Positions 9,263 to 18,089 of a stretch of DNA of 64,000 nucleotides are shown here, in pieces. Where the stretch lies: the NCBI RefSeq assembly GCF_001007935.1, contig NZ_CP011451.1, forward strand, positions 2,046,001-2,110,000, read 5' to 3'. This stretch comes from Nitrosomonas communis (GTDB taxonomy: Bacteria; Pseudomonadota; Gammaproteobacteria; Burkholderiales; Nitrosomonadaceae). The notes beneath the pieces are model-generated. The model was given only the letters and a program-made list of their open reading frames with translations, did not search any database and was not told where the DNA came from. A program made the translations under genes and the position numbers. How positions within the stretch are numbered: the stretch's first letter is position 1; each line of letters starts with the position of its first letter.

Positions 9263-9424
9263 TGGAATGTCGCGCTGGAGAAGACCGACACATCACTGGT
9301 GCTAATCCGCCCGTTTTTTAGCGTGGTCATGGGTCACGTCGGCGACATTGGTGAGTCCGTGGCAACGGACATCCCGTTTGAAAGAGTGAGTACAACGACG
9401 TACCTGAACCAGCGCGACATTCCA
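9263..9424 (+). ncRNA. Candidate IS110 bridge RNA
   Basis: The region directly upstream of the IS110 transposase is closed by a perfect 16-bp inverted repeat, TGGAATGTCGCGCTGG at 9263-9278 and its complement at 9409-9424, with a 130-nt interior. Inside is a perfect hairpin GTCCGT-ggca-ACGGAC (9355-9370) and further pairable segments around CGTGGTCATGGGTCACG. IS110 elements encode a roughly 150-200 nt bridge RNA at this place, with loops that pair to target and donor DNA; position, length and fold fit. Which loop reads target and which donor cannot be assigned without the true IS ends. Confidence 0.55.
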
Positions 9425-9445
9425 ATAGAGATAATGGAGGATGTC

Positions 9446-10776
9446 ATGGCAAAGTTCAAGCGAAGTAAATTGGAGTTAATCCATCCGAATGCAGCGGGGA
9501 TTGATATTGGCTCTGCGAGCCATTTTGTGGCGGTACCGCCGGATCGAGATAACAAGCCGGTAAGGGAATTCAAGAGTTTCACCGCAGACCTGAATGGTTT
9601 AGCGGACTGGTTAGAGGCTGTGAAATTGACACTGTGGCAATGGAATCGACGGGGGTATACTGGATTCCACTGTATGAACTTTTGGAGTCGCGCGGGCTGA
9701 CTGTGTATCTAGTAAATGCGCGGCACGTTAGAAATGTTTCTGGCCGGAAGTCGGATGTACTGGACTGCCAATGGTTACAGCAACTGATGAGCTTTGGGTT
9801 GTTGTCTGGCGCATTCCGTCCGAAAGATGAGATATGTGCACTACGAGCCATATCTCGTCAACGCGATATGCTGATCCGTTATCAGGCGCGACATGTGCAA
9901 CATATGCAAAAGGCTCTGGCGCAAATGAACATACAATTGGCGAACGTGATTTCGGATATTGTGGGCGAAACCGGTCAAAAGATCGTTCGTGCCATCATTA
10001 CTGGTGAGAGAGATGGGCACATCCTGGCGAATCTCAAGAGCAATCGCATCCGGGCTGGCAAAGACGAGATTGAGAAATCGTTAGTCGGGAATTGGCGGGA
10101 AGAACACCTGTTTGCACTCAAGCAAGCGATGTCACTCTATGACGCCTACAGCGAACGACTCACCGAATGTGACCGGCAGCTTGAAACCATGCTGGCGGCA
10201 CTTCAGGTGCACAAGGTAGAGATCTGCCAGAAGAAGCGCCGCTCCAATGTCAAGAACGCTCCCAAATTTGATTTGCGTGCCCATCTGATTGGCATGTGTG
10301 GGGTTGATTTGACGCGAATTGACGGCATCGAAGTGACGACTGCGATGAAAGTCCTGAGTGAAGTGGGCGCTGACATGAGCAGGTTCAAGAGTGCGAAGCA
10401 GTTTGCCTCGTGGCTTGGGTTGTGTCCTGGAACAAAGATATCGGGCGGAAAAGTGCTATCGGGGGCAAGCAAGCGCACAGCGAACCGTGCGGCTCAGGCA
10501 CTGCGCATGGCGGCAGTTTCATTGAAATCCAGCCAGTCTGCACTGGGTGCCTATTACAGAAGATTATGTGGCAGACTCGACAAGGCAAAGGCAATCACAG
10601 CGACAGCACACAAACTGGCGCGCTTGATCTACACGATGCTAACGAAAGGAACCGAGTACGTCGATAAAGGGCAGGAGTACTATGAGGAGCGATATCGTCA
10701 ACGCGTGTTGCATCATCTGACTGTTCGCGCTCGGAAGCTGGGGTTTAATCTTACCCCTGTTCCTGAGGCTACTTAA
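9446..10776 (+). pseudogene. IS110-family transposase, frameshifted
   Basis: Start ATG 9446 behind GGAGG. The N-terminal DEDD nuclease part (GIDIGSASHFVAVPPD, near residue 18) continues to about 9620, where the frame shifts; it resumes at about 9622 as EIDTVAMESTGVYW and runs to the stop at 10776. Loss of one base near 9619-9621 explains the break (expected ...EACGIDTVAMEST). The second part holds the DEDD remainder, a coiled middle, and the C-terminal IS116/IS110/IS902 domain with MCGVDLTRIDGI and FASWLGLCPGTKISGGK plus the Ser-containing GGKVLSGASKRTANRA. Translated whole it would be about 443 residues. A GTG at 9634 could start the second fragment, but it lacks the catalytic N-terminus. 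Confidence 0.85.
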
Positions 10777-11006
10777 TATTTGCTGTAAAACCATTGTGTT
10801 ACATTTGTTTCTTGAAAGTTGACTACACTGAGAGAGTATGATGCCTATATCATTAATTTATCTGATCAAGCAAACTCATCAATGTCTCAGTTCTGCTATC
10901 TACGCCATATATCTGCCAATTTAATGGAACCAAACGTAACATCATAGGATTTCCGAAGATAAAACTATAATGGCAATATATATGATATGAAGATAGGAGC
11001 ATGGAT

Positions 11007-12238
11007 ATGATAAAGTATATTCAATATTTGCACTTATTTCGGTACTTACCGGTATAACCTTCATACTTTCAGGTTGTTCCGCACCTATGCGGCAACCTGC
11101 CGTTCCCCAGGTATGGTCTGAGAAAGCAGAAGTGGTCGGCTTGCCTGGAGTCCGTTACGTAGTACGAGTACGTTGCACAGTGCGCTCTGAAATGCCTGAG
11201 TTCACTCAAGATGCCATCGAAAGTTTTAACCGGGAACAAGCTTGCCTTGCCACAAAAGGCCAGGGTGCTAATCTGCCTTCTCCCAATCTGCCTCCTATCA
11301 ATTTCTTGGCCATTTCAGGTGGGGGCGACAATGGTGCGTTCGCTGCTGGACTACTGTATGGCTAGACAGCGGCCGGTAACCGGCCGGAGTTCAAAGGGGT
11401 CACTGGCATTAGCACGGGTGCGATGATCGCATCCCTTGCGTTTTTAGGACCAAAATATGATTATATCCTGAGGGAGGTTTACACTAAAAGCGCACCCAAG
11501 GACATATTCGATAAACGCTATCCTTTCTCAGTAATATTCGATGATGCGCTAGCCGACAGTGCGCCGCTCCACCAGCTTTTAATAAAGGACATTACTCCAG
11601 ATATGCTGAAAGAAATTGCTCAGGAGCATGAGCGAGGGTGATTGCTGCTGATAGCGACTACCAATCTGGATTCTCATCAATCAGTTATATGGAATATGGG
11701 AAAGATCGCTGCCAGCGACCACCCTGGGGCTTTAGAACTATTTCATAAAATTCTACTTGCCTCGACGGCCATACCGGGTGCTTTTCCTCCAGTGATGATT
11801 GACGTCGAAGCAAATGGTAATCGGTACCAGGAAATGCACGTAGATGGCGGTGCTACAGCACAAATATTTCTCTATCCCCCAGTACTTAAAGTGGCTGACA
11901 TCAGCAAACAGAGAGGCATTATCCGCCAGCGGCGGCTTTACATGATACGAAATGCCCGTCTGGATCCTGGCTGGGCGGAAGTCGAACGGCGCGCTTTGTC
12001 GATTGCTGCCCGCGCTATTACTTCATTGATTCAAAATCAAGGTATTGGTGATTTATACGAGATCTATAGCCAGACTCAGCGAGATGGCATTGATTTTAAT
12101 CTTGCTATTATTCCAAAAGATTTCAATACTTCTCATCTAGAAGAGTTCGATACTGAGTACATGCGTCAGCTATTTCAAAGTGGCTACGATTTGGCTATTA
12201 AGAACTACCAGTGGAAAAAGTTATCTCCTGGACTATGA
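11007..12238 (+). pseudogene. Decayed patatin-like phospholipase lipoprotein
   Basis: Remains of a paralogue of the patatin gene at 6668-7855. ATG 11007 follows AGGAG by 7 nt and reads MIK, after which one base is missing: the next frame gives VYSIFALISVLTGITFILSG followed by the lipobox Cys and SAPMRQP. That frame stays homologous to 12238 but is cut by TAG at 11363-11365 (expected Trp in GLLYGW) and TGA at 11639-11641 (expected Arg, CGA). Patatin motifs remain: SGGGDNGAFAAG, GISTGA, HVDGGA. A frameshift plus two nonsense codons argue for an old loss of function. It lies just downstream of the IS110 copy. Confidence 0.85.
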
Positions 12239-12660
12239 GCAAAAAATTTTTTTAACCAAGAGAGTCGAATATTTTTAGTTGCAGAGAAAAGGCTTACCTA
12301 AACCATAGGATTACGTCAAACTCTTTGATAGGCCGCATAGCTTAAATTAAAGATCTTTTGATCACTGTCAATATGATCAGCTCCTATGTATTTGCACGTA
12401 TTCAATTGGTTGGCATATTGCATTAGTCTTAAAAAGTTTTATTTAATTTGAAATTGGTTAGGGGAATTAAAAAATTACTTAATTGAGTGGTTATAAAAAA
12501 ACTAACGACTTAGGTAAAATAAATTTAGCTGCGATGAGTTTGAGAACTGCTATCATTTATCTGTTTATAAGCATTGAATTTTAGTTTGAATTATTTTCCG
12601 TATCTTGGGTGTTATTTACTTTGAATATTAATTTCCGCATCTATATTTATAATAGAGTTA
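12239..12660. other. AT-rich intergenic region
   Basis: About 420 bp without a supported gene. It contains one near-consensus copy of the recurrent palindrome (12385-12400), 260 bp before the next gene, and a very A/T-rich stretch at 12430-12560. Confidence 0.5.
12385..12400 (+). promoter_or_regulatory. Recurrent palindrome (TATGT-N6-ACGTA variant)
   Basis: TATGTATTTGCACGTA, one mismatch from TACGT-N6-ACGTA. Exactly 20 nt later is CATTAG (12421-12426), which could be a weak -10. Next gene on this strand starts at 12661. Confidence 0.45.
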
Positions 12661-13695
12661 ATGAATTTACTTAATAAACCCATTCACATCTTAGGGGCTG
12701 GAGGAATTGGTGCCGCGGTTGGCTGGGCCTTGGCACGAGCGGGTTATACTGTAGTATTGATTGACAGCCATCCTAACAAAATAAGCGAAGGTAAAAAGAA
12801 TGGTGTAACGGTAGTTGGAATAGGAACACAAGCTGTACCTTTCATGGCTTTTGATGAGTGGATTGCGCCAAATGAAGGTTTTATTTTGCTCTGCACCAAA
12901 ACCTATAATAATCCAGAAATACTCACACGTCTGCCGGAAGATGCTTTTCTGGTACCGATTCAGAATGGCTTTGATGCGGCTCTAGAGCGACGCCATCATG
13001 CCTGCGAAGGAATTGCTTCTTTTGTGTCCGAATGTCTGCGCGGTCGTGCTGAAACTCGAATTACAAGGCCGGGTACCCTCCACATTGGAGCACGCCGATC
13101 TGTCACTGCTTGGGAATGGGATGAAATCGCATCATTGGCTAAAGCACTGGCAAAAACTAAATTATTTCCTGTTGAATTGGTTAAAGATATTCAACCATAT
13201 AAAGCGACCAAGCTTATGTACAATGCCGCTATTTCTCCCCTTGCGGCTGTAGCTGGCCTCGATAATGGCGCATTATTAACTGATCTGTTAGCTAAAAAGC
13301 TCTTTTTTGGTATGCTGTACGAAAATTATGCCATTCTCAAGCATGCGCACATTAAACTTGCTCGCATTGGGCCATTTCATCCTGATACCGTTTCCTACAT
13401 TCTACGCATGACCGCTTTAAGTAAATTGATGGCCATATTTTTCCGACCATCACTACGCGGTACCTATTGTTCAATGGCTCCAGATATTTCCGTCGATTAC
13501 TGCCGTACGGAAATAGAGGCCTATAACGGTTATCTGATCCAGCTAGCGGGAAATTTTCCTTGTCCATTAAACCGTGCTGTCTTAGCCCTCTTTGAGCGGA
13601 TAGCCTCTGAAAATTTGAAGCCCCACCGAAAATATTTACAGTATCTGGTAGATAGTTTACCAGAAGGTGTTCTATTGGATTCAAGCCGCCGGTGA
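12661..13695 (+). CDS. Ketopantoate reductase family (PanE/ApbA-like) protein
   Basis: A 344-residue cytosolic oxidoreductase. The N-terminal Rossmann fold has the NADP-binding GAGGIGAAVGWALARAGY and a following acidic strand end VVLIDSH; LLCTKTYNNPE and VPIQNGFDA match the reductase core; the C-terminal helical domain includes YKATKLMYNAAISPLAAVAG with the family Lys and Asn region. PanE reduces 2-dehydropantoate to pantoate for coenzyme A synthesis, but many homologues act on other oxo-acids; the genome may have a separate true PanE. Ribosome site is weak (GAG 7 nt upstream). No operon partner. Downstream 13696-13896 carries no gene I can support. Confidence 0.75.
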   Translation: MNLLNKPIHILGAGGIGAAVGWALARAGYTVVLIDSHPNKISEGKKNGVTVVGIGTQAVPFMAFDEWIAPNEGFILLCTKTYNNPEILTRLPEDAFLVPIQNGFDAALERRHHACEGIASFVSECLRGRAETRITRPGTLHIGARRSVTAWEWDEIASLAKALAKTKLFPVELVKDIQPYKATKLMYNAAISPLAAVAGLDNGALLTDLLAKKLFFGMLYENYAILKHAHIKLARIGPFHPDTVSYILRMTALSKLMAIFFRPSLRGTYCSMAPDISVDYCRTEIEAYNGYLIQLAGNFPCPLNRAVLALFERIASENLKPHRKYLQYLVDSLPEGVLLDSSRR

Positions 13696-13896
13696 TGCAG
13701 ACTTTCTGGAGTTTCCATCTGTGGTGAACACGTTACTTGATGCAGGTAATCCGTTTGTTTCATGGAACAGCCTGGTATCGGCATCGATCCTCTACCGATG
13801 AATAGCGCAAGCGAGTGCACGCAGATGATCTTGAAGAACACTGGTTGAAACTGGCATATTGGGTACAAACTTGGAATACCCCAGAAGGAACGCATA

Positions 13897-14976
13897 ATGA
13901 CACCAAACTTCATACCACCCCCCCACGATGATTTGTCCAGTAAAGTAGCGGAAACAGCCATACGCCTGGGAGTGCTGGCGATTGTGCTGATATGGTGTTT
14001 TCAAATATTGCAGCCGTTTATTATTCCACTGGTGTGGGGAATCATCATTGCGGTAGCGATTCATCCCCTTTATCTCATGCTGCTCAATCTATTTGGCGAC
14101 CGGCGCATAATTGCAGCAATATTGCTTATCACTGTATTGCTGACGCTGTTAATGGTGCCTACTGTCATGTTGACAAATCTGCTGGTGCATAACGTGGTAA
14201 CGCTGGCGGAGCAATTTCTGCATGGGCAGTTCATTATTCCACCAACACCGGAAGCTGTCAGAAATTGGCCTCTTATTGGTGAATCCATCGCGAAAATATG
14301 GGATCTTGCCTCAACGAATTTGATCGAAGCCTTGAAGCTGATGCAACCCCAACTCAGAGCAGCCGGTGTCTGGTTGATCAATGCTGCTGCTAGCGCAGGT
14401 ATGGGAATCATCATATTCATTGCTGCGTTCGTGATCGCGGGTATCTTATTGGTTTATTCCGAGAGCAGTTATCAGCTCGCTCATAGCATATCCAGGCGAT
14501 TGGTGGGTGAGCGCGGCGATGACTTCGCCAATCTGGCCGAAGCTACAATTCGCAGTGTTGCTCGCGGGGTATTGGGCATTGCTGTTATTCAAGCATTGTT
14601 GGCAGGTCTCGGTTTTATCTTTGCCAGTGTGCCTGCTGCTGGAATATGGGCGTTATTGTGCCTGATCTTGGCCGTAGTACAGATCGGGGTAGGGATCATT
14701 GTTGTTCCAGCTATCATCTACGTTTTTGCAACCGGTGATACGCTTACCGCAGTGATATTTCTAATTTGGAACGTCATGATTATGCTACTGGATAATGTTT
14801 TAAAACCGTTGGTGCTGGGACGAGGTGTCAGTGTTCCTATAGCAGTGATCTTTTTGGGGGCTATCGGCGGCTTGCTGATGTCTGGTATAGTCGGATTATT
14901 CGTCGGTGCTATCGTCCTTGCGTTGGGTTATAAGTTGTTTCAGGTCTGGTTGAACATGGGATCATTATCCCGCTAG
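13897..14976 (+). CDS. AI-2E family transporter (PerM/UPF0118)
   Basis: A 359-residue inner-membrane protein with about eight hydrophobic segments: two near residues 25-70, one near 72-90, one near 165-190, and a cluster from 225 to 350. This is the usual layout of the AI-2E/PerM family, with a soluble loop between the first and second groups. Family members export autoinducer-2 or ions, or have unknown cargo, so the name should not be read as quorum-signal export. Start supported by AAGGAACG before ATG. Single gene, convergent with the next. Confidence 0.8.
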   Translation: MTPNFIPPPHDDLSSKVAETAIRLGVLAIVLIWCFQILQPFIIPLVWGIIIAVAIHPLYLMLLNLFGDRRIIAAILLITVLLTLLMVPTVMLTNLLVHNVVTLAEQFLHGQFIIPPTPEAVRNWPLIGESIAKIWDLASTNLIEALKLMQPQLRAAGVWLINAAASAGMGIIIFIAAFVIAGILLVYSESSYQLAHSISRRLVGERGDDFANLAEATIRSVARGVLGIAVIQALLAGLGFIFASVPAAGIWALLCLILAVVQIGVGIIVVPAIIYVFATGDTLTAVIFLIWNVMIMLLDNVLKPLVLGRGVSVPIAVIFLGAIGGLLMSGIVGLFVGAIVLALGYKLFQVWLNMGSLSR

Positions 14977-15016
14977 ACCTGCACAGCAAAGCAGCTTAGA
15001 ATCATCTTGCAGGCCG

Positions 15017-15700
15017 TTATGACTGAGCCGGTGGGGCAGCCGTATCCGGTTTGTTTCTTAGGTTTGTTAGCAAAATATACGTGCTGACCAGCAGCACCCA
15101 TAATGGAAATGCCAATGGTGTCCAGTAAAAATATCCAGTGCTCAGTAACAGCAGCAGCGCCATTGCATAGCCGAGAAGCGCAATCCACTGCGGAAAAATT
15201 TTGGTGCGGACTGCGACTGTACAGATTGAGATCATAAACACCCCCGCCATTTTCACGGCATAGACATTGACGATCTGATATACCACGGTGCGTCCAAATG
15301 TGTAAATGCCCGATTCAACGAATTTGCCCGGTGCTATGTTATAGCTGATCAGGATGCCTGCTGCAACTGCTCCAGAAGCAAATAGCATGGCTAGAAACAG
15401 CAGGCCGCTGCCGAGGAATACAGTCGCGAAAAAGCGGTCTTCATAAATTCCAATTCGATCCCGCAGCACGCCGATGAACCATAAAAAGGCAATGCCCGCG
15501 AATGGTAGCAGATACAATGCCAGATTGACGGCCTTCCAGCCACCTGCCAGCCATGCTCCAGCATCATACGGATCTGCTGGCACCGAAACTCGAAAGAGAA
15601 CGAGGCTAGTAATATACAACATGGAAAACAAAATACCAGCAACGGCGGCTGCGCGTGGGGTCTTTAAACGATTATCAGTGAGGGTTTTTTCTTTCTCCAT
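15017..15700 (-). CDS. Six-helix integral membrane protein, unknown
   Basis: 227 residues with hydrophobic segments near 17-38, 55-78, 90-117, 140-165, 170-188 and 190-210; basic N-terminus (MEKEKTLTDNRLKTPR). The sequence resembles DUF4386-type or other uncharacterised small membrane proteins, but I cannot assign a family with certainty. GAG upstream of the ATG supports the start. Ends convergent with the AI-2E permease gene (40 bp apart); an IS3-type element is inserted 60 bp upstream of the start and may have altered its promoter. Confidence 0.65.
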   Translation of the reverse strand: MEKEKTLTDNRLKTPRAAAVAGILFSMLYITSLVLFRVSVPADPYDAGAWLAGGWKAVNLALYLLPFAGIAFLWFIGVLRDRIGIYEDRFFATVFLGSGLLFLAMLFASGAVAAGILISYNIAPGKFVESGIYTFGRTVVYQIVNVYAVKMAGVFMISICTVAVRTKIFPQWIALLGYAMALLLLLSTGYFYWTPLAFPLWVLLVSTYILLTNLRNKPDTAAPPAQS

Positions 15701-15759
15701 GATTTAACTCTAGGAAGCATATTGCAACAGCTGACCTTCGCAGGTGGAAGGTCGGTAGG

Positions 15760-15778
15760 TGTCAACATACTTTTCGCC
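15760..15778 (+). repeat. IS3-type terminal inverted repeat (orfB end)
   Basis: TGTCAACATACTTTTCGCC; matches the complement of 17388-17406 at 15 of 19 positions, including the terminal TGTCA. Confidence 0.7.
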
Positions 15779-15790
15779 TGAATACATTAT

Positions 15791-16879
15791 TTAAGCAACC
15801 TTTTCCATCGTGGTTTTTGGTTGCGTATTACCGGGATTAAGCCTGACTGTTGATTCGTGTGACCAGTTTCGGGTTTCGCCTGACCAACGTTCCGGATGCT
15901 TCTTTTTCGCTTCCTCATAGAGACGTTTTCGCTGTTCAAGAAGAGTCACATCATCACCATGATGGCGCTGTGTTGGTGTCACATATTTTATGCCGCCATG
16001 GCGATGACAGTGGTTATACCAGTCAACAAAATGCAGCACCCATTGGCGTGCCTCGTCAAGACTTTCAAAAGGTTTGGATGGATAAGCAGGTGTATATTTC
16101 AAAGTTTTGAATAATGCCTCTGAATACGGATTATCGTTACTCACCGAAGGGCGGCTGAATGATGGAACAACACCCAGCTTCTGCATTGTTACCAGCATGG
16201 TGGCCCCTTTCATCGGGCTGCCATTATCTGAATGTAATACCACCTTCTGGTGGATGGGTAATACTTCAGTCAACCGGGTTTTTCGCAAAACATCAGCAGC
16301 TCGTTCCGATGATTCATTCTCATAGACTTCCCAGCCTACAATTTTACGACTATAGATATCCATGAACAGATACAGGTAAAAGAATACGCCTTTGAGCGTA
16401 CTGGCCAGATAGGTAATATCCCATGACCACACCTGATTGGGTCCATCTGCCATATAGGTTGTCGGTTTCTTTGTCGTGCCTGGATTGGCCGTACGGCCTC
16501 GGCGATGCAATTGGCCAGCATTACGTAAAATGCGGTAGAAACTGCTTTCTGACGCCAGATAAATAGCTTTGTCTGCTAGGGCAGGGACAATCTGTTTAGG
16601 TGTCTGGCTGCAGAATTCTTTACTGTTACAAACGTCGAGGATATGCTTTCTTTCCTGCTCACTGAGTTTATTGGCAGGCGTTTTCTCGACTATCTGCCGA
16701 CGATCTTCCAGGCCAATGTGATGCCAGTATTGCAGCGTGCGGCTGCTGATGCCGATCACCTCACAGGCCAATCGTTGCCGTACACCTTGATTCACTGCTT
16801 CTGTTATTAATTGTATGGCCATCTGACGATCCTGCGCGCAGATCAATCTTCCTCGCTCACCCCCCAGATGGCTTCGCAC
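15791..16879 (-). CDS. IS3-family transposase OrfB (integrase catalytic domain)
   Basis: 362 residues when read from GTG 16879; in practice probably made as an OrfAB fusion by -1 frameshifting. N-terminal helix-turn-helix region (about 10-60), then the rve integrase core with the DDE triad visible: Asp in WDITYLAS, Asp in VLHSDNGSPMKG, Glu in NDNPYSEALFKTLKY. The C-terminus carries the usual FVDWYNHCHRHGGIKYVTP. The product cuts and joins the element ends. The extended C-terminus (about 300-362) is typical of the longer IS3-group members. No lesion seen. Confidence 0.9.
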   Translation of the reverse strand: MRSHLGGERGRLICAQDRQMAIQLITEAVNQGVRQRLACEVIGISSRTLQYWHHIGLEDRRQIVEKTPANKLSEQERKHILDVCNSKEFCSQTPKQIVPALADKAIYLASESSFYRILRNAGQLHRRGRTANPGTTKKPTTYMADGPNQVWSWDITYLASTLKGVFFYLYLFMDIYSRKIVGWEVYENESSERAADVLRKTRLTEVLPIHQKVVLHSDNGSPMKGATMLVTMQKLGVVPSFSRPSVSNDNPYSEALFKTLKYTPAYPSKPFESLDEARQWVLHFVDWYNHCHRHGGIKYVTPTQRHHGDDVTLLEQRKRLYEEAKKKHPERWSGETRNWSHESTVRLNPGNTQPKTTMEKVA

Positions 16880-17346
16880 TTTTTTGACAGCACCAGCAGC
16901 GCGGCTGTTTCTGCCAGTGCTTTTTCTTTGCGTCTGAGTTCAGCTTCCAGACGCTTTATCTGCTTCCGCTCTTCCTGACGATAGCGATTCTTTTCTTTCT
17001 CAGCCTGGGCATGGCGTTGATACCCTGACAGTGCTGCCGTTTTCCATTGATCAATCTGTTCTGAGTACAAGCCTTTACTGCGGCAATATTCACTCAGTTG
17101 TGCGCTATTCAAACCAGCTGTTTCTATTACAACCGCCAGCTTATCTTCTGCTGTCCAGTCATCTGCTTTACTGTTATCTCCCGGCACTGCGATCCCCCTA
17201 TTCCTGTATTCTTTTCTCCATTTATACAGCGTAACATCAGATACGCCTGTTTCTTTACACAATTGGGGAACAGATACCGCATTGGGTGGCATCATCTTCT
17301 TGATGACTGATTCCTTAAATTCTTTTGAATAACTCTTTTGCTTCAT
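16843..17346 (-). CDS. IS3-family transposase OrfA
   Basis: 167 residues with an N-terminal HTH_Tnp_1 type domain (YSKEFKESVIKKMM, VPQLCKETGVSDVTLYKWRKEY), a second recognition-like segment (about 60-105), and a coiled coil rich in Lys/Glu/Arg (about 110-150). It binds the terminal repeats and regulates transposition. The last codons overlap orfB and include the slippery run at 16879-16885. It is longer than the usual roughly 100-residue OrfA because of the extra DNA-binding segment. Confidence 0.88.
   Translation of the reverse strand: MKQKSYSKEFKESVIKKMMPPNAVSVPQLCKETGVSDVTLYKWRKEYRNRGIAVPGDNSKADDWTAEDKLAVVIETAGLNSAQLSEYCRSKGLYSEQIDQWKTAALSGYQRHAQAEKEKNRYRQEERKQIKRLEAELRRKEKALAETAALLVLSKKCEAIWGVSEED
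16879..16885 (-). promoter_or_regulatory. Programmed -1 frameshift site
   Basis: On the minus strand the overlap reads A AAA AAG in phase with orfA (TCA AAA AAG, Ser-Lys-Lys). Slipping back one base leads into orfB at GTG CGA AGC, giving a continuous OrfAB. This heptamer is the classic IS3 slippery sequence. Confidence 0.8.
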
Positions 17347-17387
17347 GTCCTCTCACTTCGCCCTTCAAGTTTTTAGGTTTCAACTGC

Positions 17388-17406
17388 GGTGAAAGGTATC
17401 CTGACA
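17388..17406 (-). repeat. IS3-type terminal inverted repeat (orfA end)
   Basis: Complement reads TGTCAGGATACCTTTCACC; partner of the repeat at 15760-15778. Confidence 0.7.
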
Positions 17407-17560
17407 CATAGGGAGGTCAGAATAGGTTTTAGCGAGTAAAATTTTTCAGAATTGCACTTTTTCTCCAACCAATGCCTCAAATCTGAGGATTGAATATTAT
17501 AGTTAGTAAGCCAAACTTCGCTTTGCCTTCATGGATTAACTGACTAAGTATTCTTTGCTG

Positions 17561-17827
17561 TTAATATTTGATTTCCCGTCCTTTCTCACGCGCATCCTGC
17601 TTGGTTTCTCGCTTTTCCTGCCGACATTCTGGTCGAGTCTTCTCATCTCCCGCGCGGCATTCCGCCTTGGTTTCTCTTGCTCCCTGACGTCCCTCCTGTC
17701 TTATTTCTCTTGCTTCCCGACGTTGCTCGCCTTGTTCGGTTGCGTAACTTATTGTCGGTGCTATCAATAATGCTGATGCAATTGACAAACTCAATGCAAC
17801 AAGCTGAAAACCAGTTTTTCGATTCAT
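17561..17827 (-). CDS. Small exported Arg/Glu-rich protein, unknown
   Basis: 88 residues: a good signal peptide (MNRKTGFQLVALSLSIASAL, cleavage probably after SYA) followed by a highly charged, low-complexity mature part built of Arg, Glu, Gln, Lys and Gly (EQRREAREIRQEGRQGARE...), with two Cys. It looks helical or unstructured. AAGGAG precedes the ATG. The recurrent palindrome lies about 207 bp upstream in the matching orientation. Similar charged segments occur in the Gly/Ala-rich protein at 48492-49265. Function unknown. Confidence 0.65.
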   Translation of the reverse strand: MNRKTGFQLVALSLSIASALLIAPTISYATEQGEQRREAREIRQEGRQGARETKAECRAGDEKTRPECRQEKRETKQDAREKGREIKY

Positions 17828-18033
17828 GTTCTTGCTCCTTGATATGAGATAAATTTCACGCTAGCTGTCCAGATAAACTATAGTCCTCGCTATATTGGAA
17901 TCCGCAAATAGTTTTCAGCAAACTTCCACATATAAATATCTATTCGATCTGTTCATCAAGCATAAAAAAATAAATACCTTTTTGTTAAGCTTTGACACTT
18001 TCAAAGGCTATCGAAAAATCGTGGTTAAAAAAA

Positions 18034-18049
18034 TACGTGCAAACACGTA
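18034..18049 (-). promoter_or_regulatory. Recurrent palindrome TACGT-N6-ACGTA
   Basis: Reads TACGTGTTTGCACGTA on the minus strand, followed by a T-run and, exactly 20 nt on, CGATAG (18013-18008), a possible -10. It faces the small exported protein gene starting at 17827. Confidence 0.55.
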
Positions 18050-18089
18050 TGTGATAAGTTTGGAGGCATTATGGGTTATATTGACCCTT

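Larger units (their letters stand above)
9263..10776 (+). mobile_element. IS110-family insertion sequence (minimum extent)
   Basis: Consists of a non-coding left end with a long inverted repeat (9263-9424) and a DEDD-type transposase frame (9446-10776). IS110 elements lack terminal inverted repeats and usually make no target duplication, which matches the absence of obvious termini here; exact ends are therefore undefined. A left-end RNA upstream of the transposase is the arrangement known for the IS110 subgroup, as opposed to IS1111, which has it downstream. The transposase is frameshifted, so this copy is probably inactive. Confidence 0.8.
15760..17406 (-). mobile_element. IS3-family insertion sequence, apparently intact
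   Basis: A 1647-bp element bounded by imperfect inverted repeats that begin TGTCA on both sides (15760-15778 and complement of 17388-17406, 15 of 19 matching). It holds two overlapping genes, orfA (17346 to 16843) and orfB (16879 to 15791), with a slippery A AAA AAG in the overlap, the standard IS3 organisation. All catalytic residues are present. No clear 3-4 bp target duplication is visible next to the repeats. Confidence 0.85.

Noticed and set aside
13696..13896. Possible short coding pieces between the PanE-like and AI-2E genes
   Set aside because: Two open pieces (DADFLEFPSVVNTLLDAG and HADDLEEHWLKLAYWV) lack starts and a shared frame; could be relics but not supportable.
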